Part shown: positions 1-8,706 of the stretch, in pieces
Numbering within the stretch: position 1 is the first letter of the stretch
How the letters are laid out: each line of letters starts with the position of its first letter
The notes under the pieces: model-generated
Seen by the model: only the letters and a program-made list of their open reading frames with translations
Told to the model about the DNA's origin: nothing
The model's database searches: none
Program-made: the position numbers and the translations under genes
From: Cyclobacteriaceae bacterium
GTDB taxonomy: Bacteria > Bacteroidota > Bacteroidia > Cytophagales > Cyclobacteriaceae
DNA: 64,000 nt
NCBI GenBank assembly: GCA_028285685.1
Contig: JANQOR010000027.1
Coordinates: forward strand, 1-64,000
Reading direction: 5' to 3'

Positions 1-108
1 GATGAGGTTTCTTTTAAGGGATGTTCTAGATTAGGACGTAGATAGGCTACAGGTGTAAAGGCAGTAATGTCAAAGCTGAGTAGTACTAATTACCCGTAAA
101 CTTTCTGA
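1..108 (+). rRNA. 23S ribosomal RNA, 3' end (partial)
   Basis: The first hundred or so bases match the conserved 3' terminus of bacterial 23S rRNA, including the block around 43-90 with the stretches GATAGGCTACAGGTGTAAAG and GTAGTACTAAT. The gene enters from the left edge, so only domain VI is present. The exact 3' end is estimated from the distance to the conserved ACTAAT block. It is followed by a 5S gene on the same strand, as in a normal rRNA operon. Confidence 0.93.
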
Positions 109-310
109 AGCGTCCTGACCTTTGTCAGGACAAGCGTAAACCCGCTCCTACAATTCAATGTGAATCTTTCTTTTTTTGTCAATAAAATATTGCAATGTCG
201 CAAGGCATGTAAAAGTATTAAGACCCACGTACTCCGTACGTTCAGGGCAAGCTTTATGGTGTTCCGATTGCTATCGGGATGCGGTGGGGAAAAGTCCTCA
301 CAATAAGAGT
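109..310 (+). other. 23S-5S internal transcribed spacer with hairpins
   Basis: This spacer is unusually full of short perfect hairpins: GTCCTGAC (112-119) with GTCAGGAC (124-131) around a CTTT loop, CGTAC (228-232) with GTACG (236-240), and CCGAT (264-268) with ATCGG (273-277). They probably fold in the precursor transcript and may be processing sites, but no known RNase signal was identified. No tRNA gene is present in it. Confidence 0.6.
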
Positions 311-422
311 TTATGGTGATTATTGCGGTGGGGTCCACCTCTTTCCATTCCGAACAGAGAAGTTAAGCCCACCAGCGCTGATGGTACTGCCGTAACAGGT
401 GGGAGAGTAAGTCATCGCCAGT
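311..422 (+). rRNA. 5S ribosomal RNA
   Basis: The stretch contains the universally conserved 5S core: CCATTCCGAACAGAGAAGTT at about 345-364, then AAGCCC, the loop E/helix IV region GATGGTACTGC at 380-390, and GGTGGGAGAGTA near 398-409. The two ends, TGGTGAT and GTCATCGCCA, can pair as helix I. Its length of about 110 bases is normal for 5S. It lies on the same strand as the 23S gene and is followed by a strong terminator. Confidence 0.95.
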
Positions 423-430
423 TTATTACA

Positions 431-463
431 AAGGGATACTGTGAAAATGGTATCCCTTTTTTG
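431..463 (+). terminator. Rho-independent terminator of the rRNA operon
   Basis: A 9-base perfect inverted repeat, AAGGGATAC (431-439) and GTATCCCTT (450-458), encloses a loop of about 10 bases and runs straight into a T tract (455-462). It lies just after the 5S gene, so it should end the rRNA transcript. Confidence 0.85.
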
Positions 464-586
464 TTTAAACCCTACTAGCGAGCTGCAGCAATGACTCGCC
501 CAAGAGAAGGTCAGGCATCTTGATCATGATCGTTTAACATCAAAAGACAAATGTGAATAAATCCCCATTTTTTATTTAAACCCTAC
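464..586. repeat. Short direct repeat behind the rRNA operon
   Basis: The 12-mer TTTAAACCCTAC occurs at 464-475 and again at 575-586. Both copies are preceded by a similar pyrimidine/T-rich run, so the similar block is a little over 20 bases. The repeat flanks about 100 bases of non-coding sequence between the rRNA terminator and the next gene. Its role is unknown; it could be a duplication scar. Confidence 0.5.
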
Positions 587-623
587 ATATTTGTTCCCGT
601 TATTATCTTGATCTTTAGCATAA

Positions 624-2531
624 ATGAACTACTTCTTTTGGTTTTTATTTTTCCTCGCATTTCCCATAATCGTTCATTTATTCAATTTTCGTCGTGCCAA
701 GAAGCTTCTTTTCACGAATGTGAAATTCATCAGGAAGGTATCAACGGAAACCAAATCAAAGACCAGACTTAAGCACTTCCTCATTTTAGGCGCTAGGTTG
801 TTTGCGTTTCTTTTTTTGATTGCAGCATTCATTCTCTCCCTCATTAAACTTAACTCTAATGAATTATCAAGAATTGATTCTATGGGCCTGTTATATATGG
901 ACAATAGCAACAGTGCTATCGGAAATGCAATCAATGATGAGCGGGCGTTCATAGAAGAACTAGTATCATCTAAAAAGGCAAATTCAGGTTTTTTCCTTAC
1001 CAATAATTTCTCCTCATTTTCGAACAATGAAAGGACAAAGACAGAGATTTTACAGAAGGCGGAAGATTTGGCTGTCTCCTATACTAGCAGATCAATACTC
1101 GATGTTCTTGGCAGGGTTGAGAAACAAAAAGACACATATCTGATCTCTGATTTTCAAGATTCAAGTATTGAGGAATTTGAAGAAATTAAACTTGACTCAG
1201 CAAACAACTATTACTTGATCTATAAGCAGAGCTCAGAGCTGAAAAATGCGTTTGTTGATTCTGTTTGGATTGTAAGAGACCTGGAAGATTACTCTAACCT
1301 GCTTCTCTACTGCAAGATTGGATACACTGAAAATTTCACAGAAGGAAATATCGTCGTTAAGCTGATAGACGACAATGAAAACCAAATCTCCTCGGTAGTG
1401 GTTGGAATGGGTAACGAGTCAGAGATTGAGTTTTCACTACCGCAGAATTACTCAACATCTCGATTTAGGATCCAAATAAATGGAGATGAAATCGAGTACG
1501 ACAATCAGTTTTTTGTTTCACTAAATGAAAGTCGTTCTCCTTCTGTGCTGATTTTAAGTCAGACCTATAACAGGTACTTGTCCAGTATTTTTGGCAATAG
1601 CAGTTTGTTCAACCTCACTATCTCTACGGGAGAGATCGACTATGAACTCCTCAAGAACGTGGACTTGGTCGTTTTAAATGATTACTTCGAACTACCGGTG
1701 GGTTTGATCAGTCAAAATTTAAGTGAGGCTACTTATTTTATCATACCTGCGGATTCTGTCGATATTTCAAACTACAGGACTGAAGGCGGCTTTTCTCTAG
1801 AGACTTCTCCTGATTTAGGATCACTTGAAATTCAAATAGCAAAGGGGAATGAACTGATGAAAGGTGTTTACAAGCGAATTGATGAAGGTGCTTCCTTCCC
1901 CTACGCCCGTAGTAACTACCAGATTCAAAACGTACATGAACCCATTTTGCTGCTGAGGAATGGAAGCACACTTTTAGGCAAAGAGGTTGAATCGTCTTTG
2001 TATTTCTTAACCTCACCATTGAAGGATGAGTATACGGACTTCGCTAATCATTCTATTTTTCTTCCGATTATGTATCGTATTGCAGAAGAGAGTCTGGAGA
2101 CTGATAATACGTTATTCTCCTATCCAAACAGCTTTTTGGAAGTCTCAAGTTTGTCGCCTGATCTACCACCAAAAATAGTATCCGATGGAGTTGAGGTTAT
2201 TCCTGAATTTAGCTTAACAAATCAGGGCGGCCTGGTCAAGATTCCGAACGATCTTGCCCCGGGTTTTTATCACGTTCTTCAAGGCAGTGACACTATCAAA
2301 TCATTTGGACTCAACCTTCCTAAAAATGAGTCCTTGTTTACTGGACCATCTTTTGCCGAGGTAAATGAATTTTTTGCCAATTCTTCACACGTAAGCGTAA
2401 TTCCAATCTCTGATCAAAAAAGCAGCAGTGTTCTTGACTTGGCAGATGGTAATAGCTTATGGAAATATGCATTAATTTTGGCAATGATTTTCATCCTACT
2501 TGAAACAGTGTTTCATCGATACATCAAATGA
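624..2531 (+). CDS. BatA-type N-terminal double-transmembrane protein
   Basis: This 635-residue membrane protein begins with the aerotolerance-regulator N-terminal (BatA) double-transmembrane region. A first helix lies at about 1-20, a basic loop with FNFRRAKKLLFTNVKF follows, and a second helix lies at about 57-76. A long periplasmic portion follows, and a final helix near 612-630 anchors the C terminus. In Bacteroidota such proteins are related to the Bat and von Willebrand domain proteins, but no MIDAS motif is evident here and the function is unknown. Its stop overlaps the next gene's start as ATGA, so the two are probably translated together. The BatA domain call is firm; any physiological role is inference. 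Confidence 0.85.
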   Translation: MNYFFWFLFFLAFPIIVHLFNFRRAKKLLFTNVKFIRKVSTETKSKTRLKHFLILGARLFAFLFLIAAFILSLIKLNSNELSRIDSMGLLYMDNSNSAIGNAINDERAFIEELVSSKKANSGFFLTNNFSSFSNNERTKTEILQKAEDLAVSYTSRSILDVLGRVEKQKDTYLISDFQDSSIEEFEEIKLDSANNYYLIYKQSSELKNAFVDSVWIVRDLEDYSNLLLYCKIGYTENFTEGNIVVKLIDDNENQISSVVVGMGNESEIEFSLPQNYSTSRFRIQINGDEIEYDNQFFVSLNESRSPSVLILSQTYNRYLSSIFGNSSLFNLTISTGEIDYELLKNVDLVVLNDYFELPVGLISQNLSEATYFIIPADSVDISNYRTEGGFSLETSPDLGSLEIQIAKGNELMKGVYKRIDEGASFPYARSNYQIQNVHEPILLLRNGSTLLGKEVESSLYFLTSPLKDEYTDFANHSIFLPIMYRIAEESLETDNTLFSYPNSFLEVSSLSPDLPPKIVSDGVEVIPEFSLTNQGGLVKIPNDLAPGFYHVLQGSDTIKSFGLNLPKNESLFTGPSFAEVNEFFANSSHVSVIPISDQKSSSVLDLADGNSLWKYALILAMIFILLETVFHRYIK

Positions 2532-3781
2532 GTTTGTTGCTTAAGAACGCTCTTGTAATTGACCTCCAATCACCGTATCACAACAAAAAGAAGGACATTT
2601 TAATTGAGAAGGGTTTTATAAAGTCATTTGGGACGGCTTCTTCAAGAAAAGTGATCGATTGCTCAGGAAAGATCGTGACACCTGGATGGTTTGACCTTAA
2701 TTCAAATTTTTGTGATCCTGGCTACGAATTCAAAGAAGACATTGCAAGTGGCACTAAGGCGGCTGCAGGTGGAGGGTTCACGGATGTTAACCTAATGCCT
2801 GCCACCAACCCTCCATTACTTTCAAAAAGCGATGTAGAATATATCAAAGGGAAAGAATTGGCAGAAGTTGATCTTCACATTTCAGCGGCAGTCAGTCAGG
2901 GCCTTGACGGTGAGAATCTTACCGAGATGATTGATTTGAGAGCAGCCGGGGTTAAGTCTTTTTGTGAGGGAGATCTGCCAATCGCCAACACGAAGCTTCT
3001 ATTGAAAGCCCTTCAATACACTTCTCAGTTGGATGTTCCGGTCTTTCAAAATGCGCGCGATCCTCACCTATCTGACAATGCACAAATGCATGAGGGAGTT
3101 GTTAGTACTGGTTTAGGTTTGAAAGGAGAACCGTCCCTTTCAGAGGAGTTGATTGTCGCACGAGACCTAGGGATTTTGAAATACAGCGGTGGAAAGATCC
3201 ATTTCTCGAAAATTTCAGCAGCCAAGTCCGTTGATTTGATTAGAAAGGCAAAAAAAGAGAAGCTCAATGTCACATGCGATGTTTCAGTACATCACTTGAT
3301 TTTTTCTGACTCAAATCTTAGCAGCTTTGATTCCACATTTAAATCTCTACCACCATTCAGGTCTGAATTTGACAGGAAAGCCTTGATCAAGGGTGTTAAG
3401 GATGGAACTATTGATGCGATTTGCTCAGACCATCGACCGCAAGACACAGAGAGTAAAAAGCTGGAGTTTGATTTGGCTGACCCAGGAACTATTTCACTAC
3501 AGACTTTTTTTCCAGCGCTAATGAAGGTTGAAGAGATCCCATTGGAAATTTTAGTCGACAAGGTAACACATGGCTCGAGAAAGGTCCTTGGGCTGGATGA
3601 AGTGAGCATTAAGAAGGGCGGGCTGGCCAAATTCACTATCGCTGATATGAAGTCTAAGTGGAATCTTGATAAGCAATCCAATTTATCCAAGTCGGTTAAC
3701 TCGCCTTTTTGGGAAGACCAACTGGTTGGGAAAGTGGTTGGAACTGTCAACGGTGAAGCTGTATCAATTTTTGATAAATGA
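2528..3781 (+). CDS. Dihydroorotase-like amidohydrolase, probably catalytically inactive
   Basis: The 417-residue protein aligns by eye with class I dihydroorotases: an N-terminal beta-sandwich strand, GKIVTPGWFDL near 47-57, the TIM-barrel motif VHHLIFSD near 255, and SDHRP near 300. In active enzymes the first metal site is D-x-H-x-H. Here it reads D56-L-N-S-N60, so both histidine ligands are asparagine. Such pseudo-dihydroorotases are known to partner aspartate transcarbamoylase in some bacteria, but no pyrB is nearby. Start and stop overlap both neighbours by four bases (ATGA), placing it inside an operon with a BatA-like protein and two DUF4199 proteins. I infer a structural or regulatory role rather than pyrimidine synthesis. 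Confidence 0.85.
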   Translation: MSLLLKNALVIDLQSPYHNKKKDILIEKGFIKSFGTASSRKVIDCSGKIVTPGWFDLNSNFCDPGYEFKEDIASGTKAAAGGGFTDVNLMPATNPPLLSKSDVEYIKGKELAEVDLHISAAVSQGLDGENLTEMIDLRAAGVKSFCEGDLPIANTKLLLKALQYTSQLDVPVFQNARDPHLSDNAQMHEGVVSTGLGLKGEPSLSEELIVARDLGILKYSGGKIHFSKISAAKSVDLIRKAKKEKLNVTCDVSVHHLIFSDSNLSSFDSTFKSLPPFRSEFDRKALIKGVKDGTIDAICSDHRPQDTESKKLEFDLADPGTISLQTFFPALMKVEEIPLEILVDKVTHGSRKVLGLDEVSIKKGGLAKFTIADMKSKWNLDKQSNLSKSVNSPFWEDQLVGKVVGTVNGEAVSIFDK

Positions 3782-4287
3782 TAAAATCAAGTATTAAGTA
3801 CTCCATTTTGTGTGGAATATTTCTTGTTGCTCTTTTTTGGGTGTCTATGCGATTTGGAAGCAATCCATTGCTTGATATTCGGCATTTTCTTTTTGATCTG
3901 GTTATTTACTTTTTGTTCATCCTCTTTGCTCAGAGGGAGTTTAAAACCTACCTAAATGATGGTTATTTGCACTTTTGGCAAGGAATGAGCATTGCTTTCA
4001 TTGTTTATTTGCCTGCCGCTGTAATTTTTACGGTTGCGATGCTACTAATTATGCAGATGGACCCTTCTATCATGGAGAACTACCGAGAAGGTGCTTTAGC
4101 TTTTTTGGAAAGTAAAAAAGATGTTCTTTTGGAGGGAATATCCCAGGAAGAATATGCTCAGCGAGTCAAGGACATTGATACGATTACAGTTTCCGATCTA
4201 GTTATCAGTTCGGGATTGAAGAAAATCCTGGCTGGGTTTTTTATTACACCTGTGGTCTCCATAATTTTAAGAAAGAAACCTAAATAA
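3778..4287 (+). CDS. DUF4199 family membrane protein
   Basis: This is a 169-residue integral membrane protein with four hydrophobic segments, at about 8-25, 36-52, 70-92 and 140-162. The pattern of a QREFK-like basic turn after the second helix and a glycine-rich WQGMS stretch starting the third resembles the DUF4199 family, common in Bacteroidota and of unknown function. The neighbouring gene at 4296 has the same layout (HKEFK, YGQGLGIG), so the two look like diverged tandem duplicates. It starts within the stop codon of the dihydroorotase homologue. Confidence 0.7.
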   Translation: MIKSSIKYSILCGIFLVALFWVSMRFGSNPLLDIRHFLFDLVIYFLFILFAQREFKTYLNDGYLHFWQGMSIAFIVYLPAAVIFTVAMLLIMQMDPSIMENYREGALAFLESKKDVLLEGISQEEYAQRVKDIDTITVSDLVISSGLKKILAGFFITPVVSIILRKKPK

Positions 4288-4295
4288 TCGTAACC

Positions 4296-4829
4296 ATGGA
4301 AGAAAACGAACTAATTGAAGATGATGCTCCAACCGTAAAAAGTATATCAATTAAATGGGGCGCTATAGGGGGATTAATTGGAATTATTTTCTTTATAATA
4401 CTTGATTTTTCCGACTTGTCATTTAGTCCTGTCAGGTGGGCTGGTCTTGTTTTCCCTTTTATATTGATCTTTTTAGCTCATAAGGAATTCAAGAAGGAGG
4501 GAAACGGATTTATGAGCTATGGTCAAGGCCTTGGGATAGGATCACTATACTCCCTCGTAGGCTCTATTATTCAAAGCGTCTTTACCTTTATCTATGTGTC
4601 TTTTGTGAATACAAACTACATTACTCTTGCGAGAGAAAATACCATCATTCAGTGGGAGGAACAAGGCATGTCGCAGGATCAAATTGATCAGGCTACACCG
4701 TTTATGGAGGCAATGACATCTCCTATGGCAATGTTAATTATGGGAATAGTGATTGGAGTTTTTTTTGGTTTTCTTATCTCATTGATTGTAAGCATTTTCA
4801 CCAAAAACCAGGATCCGGAATTTGTCTAG
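4296..4829 (+). CDS. DUF4199 domain-containing membrane protein
   Basis: A 177-residue membrane protein with four predicted helices (about 22-42, 48-64, 78-105 and 145-170) and an acidic N terminus. The loop AHKEFKKEGNGFMSYGQGLG is characteristic of DUF4199. The loop between helices 3 and 4 contains a MSQDQIDQA stretch typical of this family. It lies 8 bases after the related gene at 3778 and directly abuts the glycosyltransferase gene that follows. Function is unknown in the literature I know. The co-occurrence with a lipid-linked-sugar glycosyltransferase is a common Bacteroidota arrangement. Confidence 0.85.
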   Translation: MEENELIEDDAPTVKSISIKWGAIGGLIGIIFFIILDFSDLSFSPVRWAGLVFPFILIFLAHKEFKKEGNGFMSYGQGLGIGSLYSLVGSIIQSVFTFIYVSFVNTNYITLARENTIIQWEEQGMSQDQIDQATPFMEAMTSPMAMLIMGIVIGVFFGFLISLIVSIFTKNQDPEFV

Positions 4830-5798
4830 GTGACCAAAGACCTTTCGATAGTAATACCCGTATACAACGAGGAAGAATCCATTCCAGAGCTCCTGGAGTG
4901 GATTTTTCGTGTTATAGACAAAAATGGAATTGATTCTGAGGTCATCCTTATTGATGACGGGAGTACAGATGGTTCCTGGAATGTTATTCAGAATGCTGCC
5001 AAAAAGGAGCTCAGGATAATTGGCCACAGGTTTAATCGAAACTATGGGAAGTCCGCAGCCCTTCAGACCGGATTTGACCATACCAGGGGAAATGTGGTAA
5101 TAACCATGGATGCAGACATGCAGGACAGCCCGGATGAGGTTCCGGAGCTGGTTAAAATGATTAATGAAATTGGCCTTGATATCGTCTCAGGATGGAAGAA
5201 AACGCGTCATGATCCGCTCGGTAAAACATTACCTTCCCTATTTTTCAACTGGGTAACGAGAAAGGTATCGGGGATCCCACTCCATGACTTTAATTGTGGC
5301 TTAAAGGCGTATCGAAGCGAGGTTGTAAAAAACATTCGCGTGTATGGTGAGATGCATCGATACATTCCTTTAATTGCAAAATGGAGTGGCTACCGTAAAA
5401 TAGGTGAAAAGGTGGTCGAGCATAGGGCACGTAAATACGGAACAACCAAATACGGCATGAAACGATTTCTTACAGGATTTTTGGATCTTCTTTCCGTCAC
5501 ATTTGTGTCCAGGTTTAAGAAAAACCCGATGCACTTCTTTGGAACGATAGGCATTCTATCGTTTTTGACTGGCTTTATCATCACAGTGTGGGTTATTGGA
5601 GAAAAGCTATACAGACAATTCAACAACTTGCCTCGAAGAGATGTTGTTGATCAGCCGCTGTTTTTTCTGGCATTAGTGGCACTCATTATTGGTGTTCAGC
5701 TATTTCTAGCCGGATTTCTAGCCGAAATGATGATTCAATCTCGATCTAAAAAAGATGAATATCTAATTTCAGAGACGACTAAAGATAGGACGACTTGA
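4830..5798 (+). CDS. Family 2 glycosyltransferase, DPM1/GtrB/ArnC-like
   Basis: The 322-residue protein has a GT-A catalytic domain (about 1-220) with the nucleotide-binding motif LIDDGSTDGSW and the metal site DADMQD, followed by HDFNCGLKAYRSEV. Two transmembrane helices follow, at about 233-255 and 275-300. This layout matches polyprenyl-phosphate mannose/glucose synthases, which transfer a sugar from a nucleotide donor to a lipid carrier on the cytoplasmic face. The start codon is GTG, placed directly after the stop of the DUF4199 gene with no spacer, implying translational coupling. The sugar cannot be deduced. Confidence 0.9.
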   Translation: MTKDLSIVIPVYNEEESIPELLEWIFRVIDKNGIDSEVILIDDGSTDGSWNVIQNAAKKELRIIGHRFNRNYGKSAALQTGFDHTRGNVVITMDADMQDSPDEVPELVKMINEIGLDIVSGWKKTRHDPLGKTLPSLFFNWVTRKVSGIPLHDFNCGLKAYRSEVVKNIRVYGEMHRYIPLIAKWSGYRKIGEKVVEHRARKYGTTKYGMKRFLTGFLDLLSVTFVSRFKKNPMHFFGTIGILSFLTGFIITVWVIGEKLYRQFNNLPRRDVVDQPLFFLALVALIIGVQLFLAGFLAEMMIQSRSKKDEYLISETTKDRTT

Positions 5799-5863
5799 TC
5801 ATTGCATGTAATCCTGTTGTTTGAGATATATTAAAATTTGCGCCAAAAAAGTGAAGTGGTCTG

Positions 5864-7135
5864 ATGAATCGATTTAGGTCCATAGCTAAGGTTGTTAGTT
5901 ACCTGATTCTGGTCTTAGCCTTCTTAAGTCTTTTTGGTGCTTCTGTCATGCACATAGTTCTGGGAGGAGACAGACTGGGAATTTTTGGCAAGCCACTACT
6001 TTACCTAGTTTCTTTTCCATCAAAAGCGAATGCGGTTTTTAATGAGCTGTTTGGTCCCCCACCAACCTATGAAGAAATAGACTCCACATTTGAAGAAGTC
6101 AATCGGCTAAACTATGATGTTTACGCCTTGAACTCATTTCTATCATCAAATAAAAATCAATGGGAGGTCAGACTTTTTAATTTGAGAAATGATTCTGTCA
6201 TTCATACATGGTACATAGGGAAGGATAGTTTCTCTAATCTCCACAGGCAGTTTAAAAATTCCGCTCCACTCAACGGGATTTTGCTTCCTGGTAGATCCAT
6301 AATAATACCTTGTGCTGGAACCAACAATCTATACAGGCTAGATGAGCATTCCAACATTGTTTGGTACAACGACGATCGACTTTTTCATCATGCGCAAAAC
6401 CTGGCTGCAGATGATAACATTTGGATATGCACACGTGATTCGAATTTTGTGTCCTTAGAGTCGGCAGGCCCTCAGATTGGATATTTGGATGATGCAATTG
6501 CAAAAGTTGACTCGAGAACTGGCCAAGTCCTGTTTGAAAAGAGCTTGTCTGAAATTTTTATAGAGAACGGATATGCCAGTTTCCTTCACGGTTTCACCAA
6601 CGATCCATACTTTAGAGGAGATGATCCGTTTCATCTCAATGATATTCAGCCGGCACTCTCTGATGCAAAATTTTGGAAAAAGGATGACTTATTTCTCAGT
6701 CTCAGGCATCGATCGTTGGTAATGCAGTATAGACCCCAAAGTGGCAAGATTATTAGAATGCTCTACGGCCCTTTCATTAATCAGCATGATGTAGACCTGA
6801 TCTCTGAAAGCGAGATGTTAATTTTTAATAACAATGTTTCAGCAATCGGTCAGACTTTAAAGTCTGAAAATTCAGAGCTTTTGAGCTACAATTTTGAAGA
6901 TTCTTCTTTTCGCAAGCTGTTTCAGAAAATGTTTCAACGAGAAGAAATTTTCACACTTACACAAGGTTCATATGAGTTGCTGTCCACTGGAGATGTCTAT
7001 GTAGAAAGTCAAAACAGCGGTAGAATTTATATTTTTAATGAAAAGGAATTGTTACTAAAAAAGACATTTCGCACTTCAGCAACCAGTATTGAAAGACCGC
7101 ATGGAATGAGGATTTACGAAAAAGTCAATTTTTGA
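5864..7135 (+). CDS. Arylsulfotransferase (ASST)-like protein
   Basis: The 423-residue protein has one N-terminal membrane anchor (about 10-32) and a long periplasmic part that looks like a beta-propeller of the arylsulfotransferase type: repeated blocks such as NIVWYNDDRLFHHAQNLA, LSLRHRSLVMQYRPQSGKI and GPFINQHDVDLIS. In ASST enzymes a histidine carries the sulfate and transfers it between phenols without PAPS; several histidines are present, but I cannot assign the catalytic one. It lies upstream of a PAPS-type sulfotransferase-like gene, so it may act on the same product outside the inner membrane. Substrate unknown. Confidence 0.7.
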   Translation: MNRFRSIAKVVSYLILVLAFLSLFGASVMHIVLGGDRLGIFGKPLLYLVSFPSKANAVFNELFGPPPTYEEIDSTFEEVNRLNYDVYALNSFLSSNKNQWEVRLFNLRNDSVIHTWYIGKDSFSNLHRQFKNSAPLNGILLPGRSIIIPCAGTNNLYRLDEHSNIVWYNDDRLFHHAQNLAADDNIWICTRDSNFVSLESAGPQIGYLDDAIAKVDSRTGQVLFEKSLSEIFIENGYASFLHGFTNDPYFRGDDPFHLNDIQPALSDAKFWKKDDLFLSLRHRSLVMQYRPQSGKIIRMLYGPFINQHDVDLISESEMLIFNNNVSAIGQTLKSENSELLSYNFEDSSFRKLFQKMFQREEIFTLTQGSYELLSTGDVYVESQNSGRIYIFNEKELLLKKTFRTSATSIERPHGMRIYEKVNF

Positions 7136-7145
7136 ACTCGTTTGA

Positions 7146-7304
7146 ATGGGCACTGTACTCTACATTGGGCCAGGTCTAGGTTTAGCAACTATTGTTGTTG
7201 TATTAATAGTACTTTTAATCGTCTTTATCAGCCTTGTTGTTGTGATTTGGTCACCAATTAAGCGATTGATACACAAAATCAAACAGAGATTTTCTAGCAG
7301 CTAA
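7146..7304 (+). CDS. 52-residue membrane peptide
   Basis: A short open frame starts with ATG 10 bases after the arylsulfotransferase-like gene and ends one base before the TTG start of the sulfotransferase. It encodes 52 residues: a short N terminus with GPGLGLA, one long hydrophobic segment (about residues 13-35), then a basic tail (SPIKRLIHKIKQRFSSS). The tight fit between two genes and the clean positive-inside topology argue that it is real. It resembles in size and shape the small one-helix proteins found in some sugar-modification clusters (DUF5989-like), but I cannot confirm membership. Confidence 0.7.
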   Translation: MGTVLYIGPGLGLATIVVVLIVLLIVFISLVVVIWSPIKRLIHKIKQRFSSS

Positions 7305-7305
7305 A

Positions 7306-8706
7306 TTGTATTACCTGGCCATTTTCTTAAGTTCTCTTATCGTCTCAACAGGCTTTTTCGCACTGGGGAAGCCATTTTTCCATTTCTGTGTTACAGCCGT
7401 TTCCCAGCTAAATATATTAATTGGGAGGCCCGGCACGGTTGAGGATAAATCTGCTGCGTTGCTCAAGAATTTGAAAAAGTTGCTGACCAGTTCGGGAATT
7501 TTCTTCGGATCGATTTTGCTGATCTTAACAGCTTCACTATTACCACTTCTTTTTTATCTAGAATTTGAAGTGAGTAGAACATCAGAAATAAATACCACCT
7601 CACCCTACTTTTTTCTTAGCCTCTTTTCAGGAATGCTCATTTTTCTCGTATTACCATCAAGGAAGAATACCAATTATTCTTATTGGTCCAGATTACTTCA
7701 CAAGCTGATCCTTGATAACTACAATCTTTCACTCTTTCTTTTCAGGTTGGAACTGCGGTTCTTTTCAAAAGAAGGAAAGCCAAGGACTGAAAAATTTGTA
7801 GTGGTCACTGGACTGGCTCGAGCTGGAACAACTGCATTGACAGACCTTCTCCATCAATCGGGCACATTCTACTCCTTGATCTATTCCAACATGCCTTTTT
7901 TGCTAGGAATCAATATTTGGAAGAAAATTTATCGTCCGCGAAAGGGCAAGGCCAAAGAAAGAGCTCATCGGGACAGGCTAATGGTCGGCTATAATTCGAT
8001 TGAAGCCTTAGAGGAGCATTTTTTTAAAGCCTTTCTAAATGACAGGTATATAGGAAAAGAATCATTAACCGCTCATGAGATCGAAGAAAGTGTCTATGAG
8101 TCTTACCTCGACTATCAAAACCTGATCAAACAGCAACATTCAGGCGCAATCTACCTTGCGAAAAACAATAATATGATCCTGCGTTACAAGGCCCTGAGGC
8201 AGTTCAATGAGGAGTTTATCGCCCTGGTGCTTTTCAGAGATCCTATTGATCATGCAAGATCTCTTTTTGAACAGCAGGAAAATTTCAAAGATCTACAGAC
8301 CAAAGACTCATTTGTCCTGGAATATATGGATTGGCTTGGTCACCATGAATTTGGATTGAATCATAAAGTATTTGATTTTGGATTGGAGCGGTCCTGGGAA
8401 GCTTATGAAACATCCTCTCTCAATTATTGGCTTGCCTTGTGGATCAACTATTATTCTTACATTTTGACTGTAAAAGTGGATGAGAGGTTGCTATTGATTG
8501 ACTACTCTGATCTTATTTGCAAGCCTAGGAATTTACTGGACGCAATTGCAATAGAGATGGAATTCGAACTGACATTTAAACATTTGGATTCCTATCAAAA
8601 AAAAGAGACTCAAGAAGACATTATTTTAGAGCTCGATTCAGGCTTGGTGAAGCAAGCCGACAGTATTCATTCAGACCTTGTTGCCAGTAAATTACGGATT
8701 GCTTAG
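7306..8706 (+). CDS. Membrane-anchored sulfotransferase family protein
   Basis: The 466-residue protein has hydrophobic helices at about 1-20, 64-84 and 100-116, then a cytosolic P-loop domain. The motif TGLARAGTTALTDLL (about 168-182) is the 5'-phosphosulfate-binding loop of PAPS-dependent sulfotransferases, and LVLFRDPIDHARSLF carries the 3'-phosphate-binding R...S element. It should transfer sulfate from PAPS to a sugar or lipid acceptor near the membrane. The start is TTG, one base after the stop of the 52-residue peptide; the stop overlaps the following glycosyltransferase as TAGTG. This tight packing makes it part of the same operon. Confidence 0.82.
   Translation: MYYLAIFLSSLIVSTGFFALGKPFFHFCVTAVSQLNILIGRPGTVEDKSAALLKNLKKLLTSSGIFFGSILLILTASLLPLLFYLEFEVSRTSEINTTSPYFFLSLFSGMLIFLVLPSRKNTNYSYWSRLLHKLILDNYNLSLFLFRLELRFFSKEGKPRTEKFVVVTGLARAGTTALTDLLHQSGTFYSLIYSNMPFLLGINIWKKIYRPRKGKAKERAHRDRLMVGYNSIEALEEHFFKAFLNDRYIGKESLTAHEIEESVYESYLDYQNLIKQQHSGAIYLAKNNNMILRYKALRQFNEEFIALVLFRDPIDHARSLFEQQENFKDLQTKDSFVLEYMDWLGHHEFGLNHKVFDFGLERSWEAYETSSLNYWLALWINYYSYILTVKVDERLLLIDYSDLICKPRNLLDAIAIEMEFELTFKHLDSYQKKETQEDIILELDSGLVKQADSIHSDLVASKLRIA

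Noticed and set aside
90-338. Minus-strand open frame across the 23S/5S region
   Set aside because: It lies in rRNA and spacer sequence; no protein evidence.
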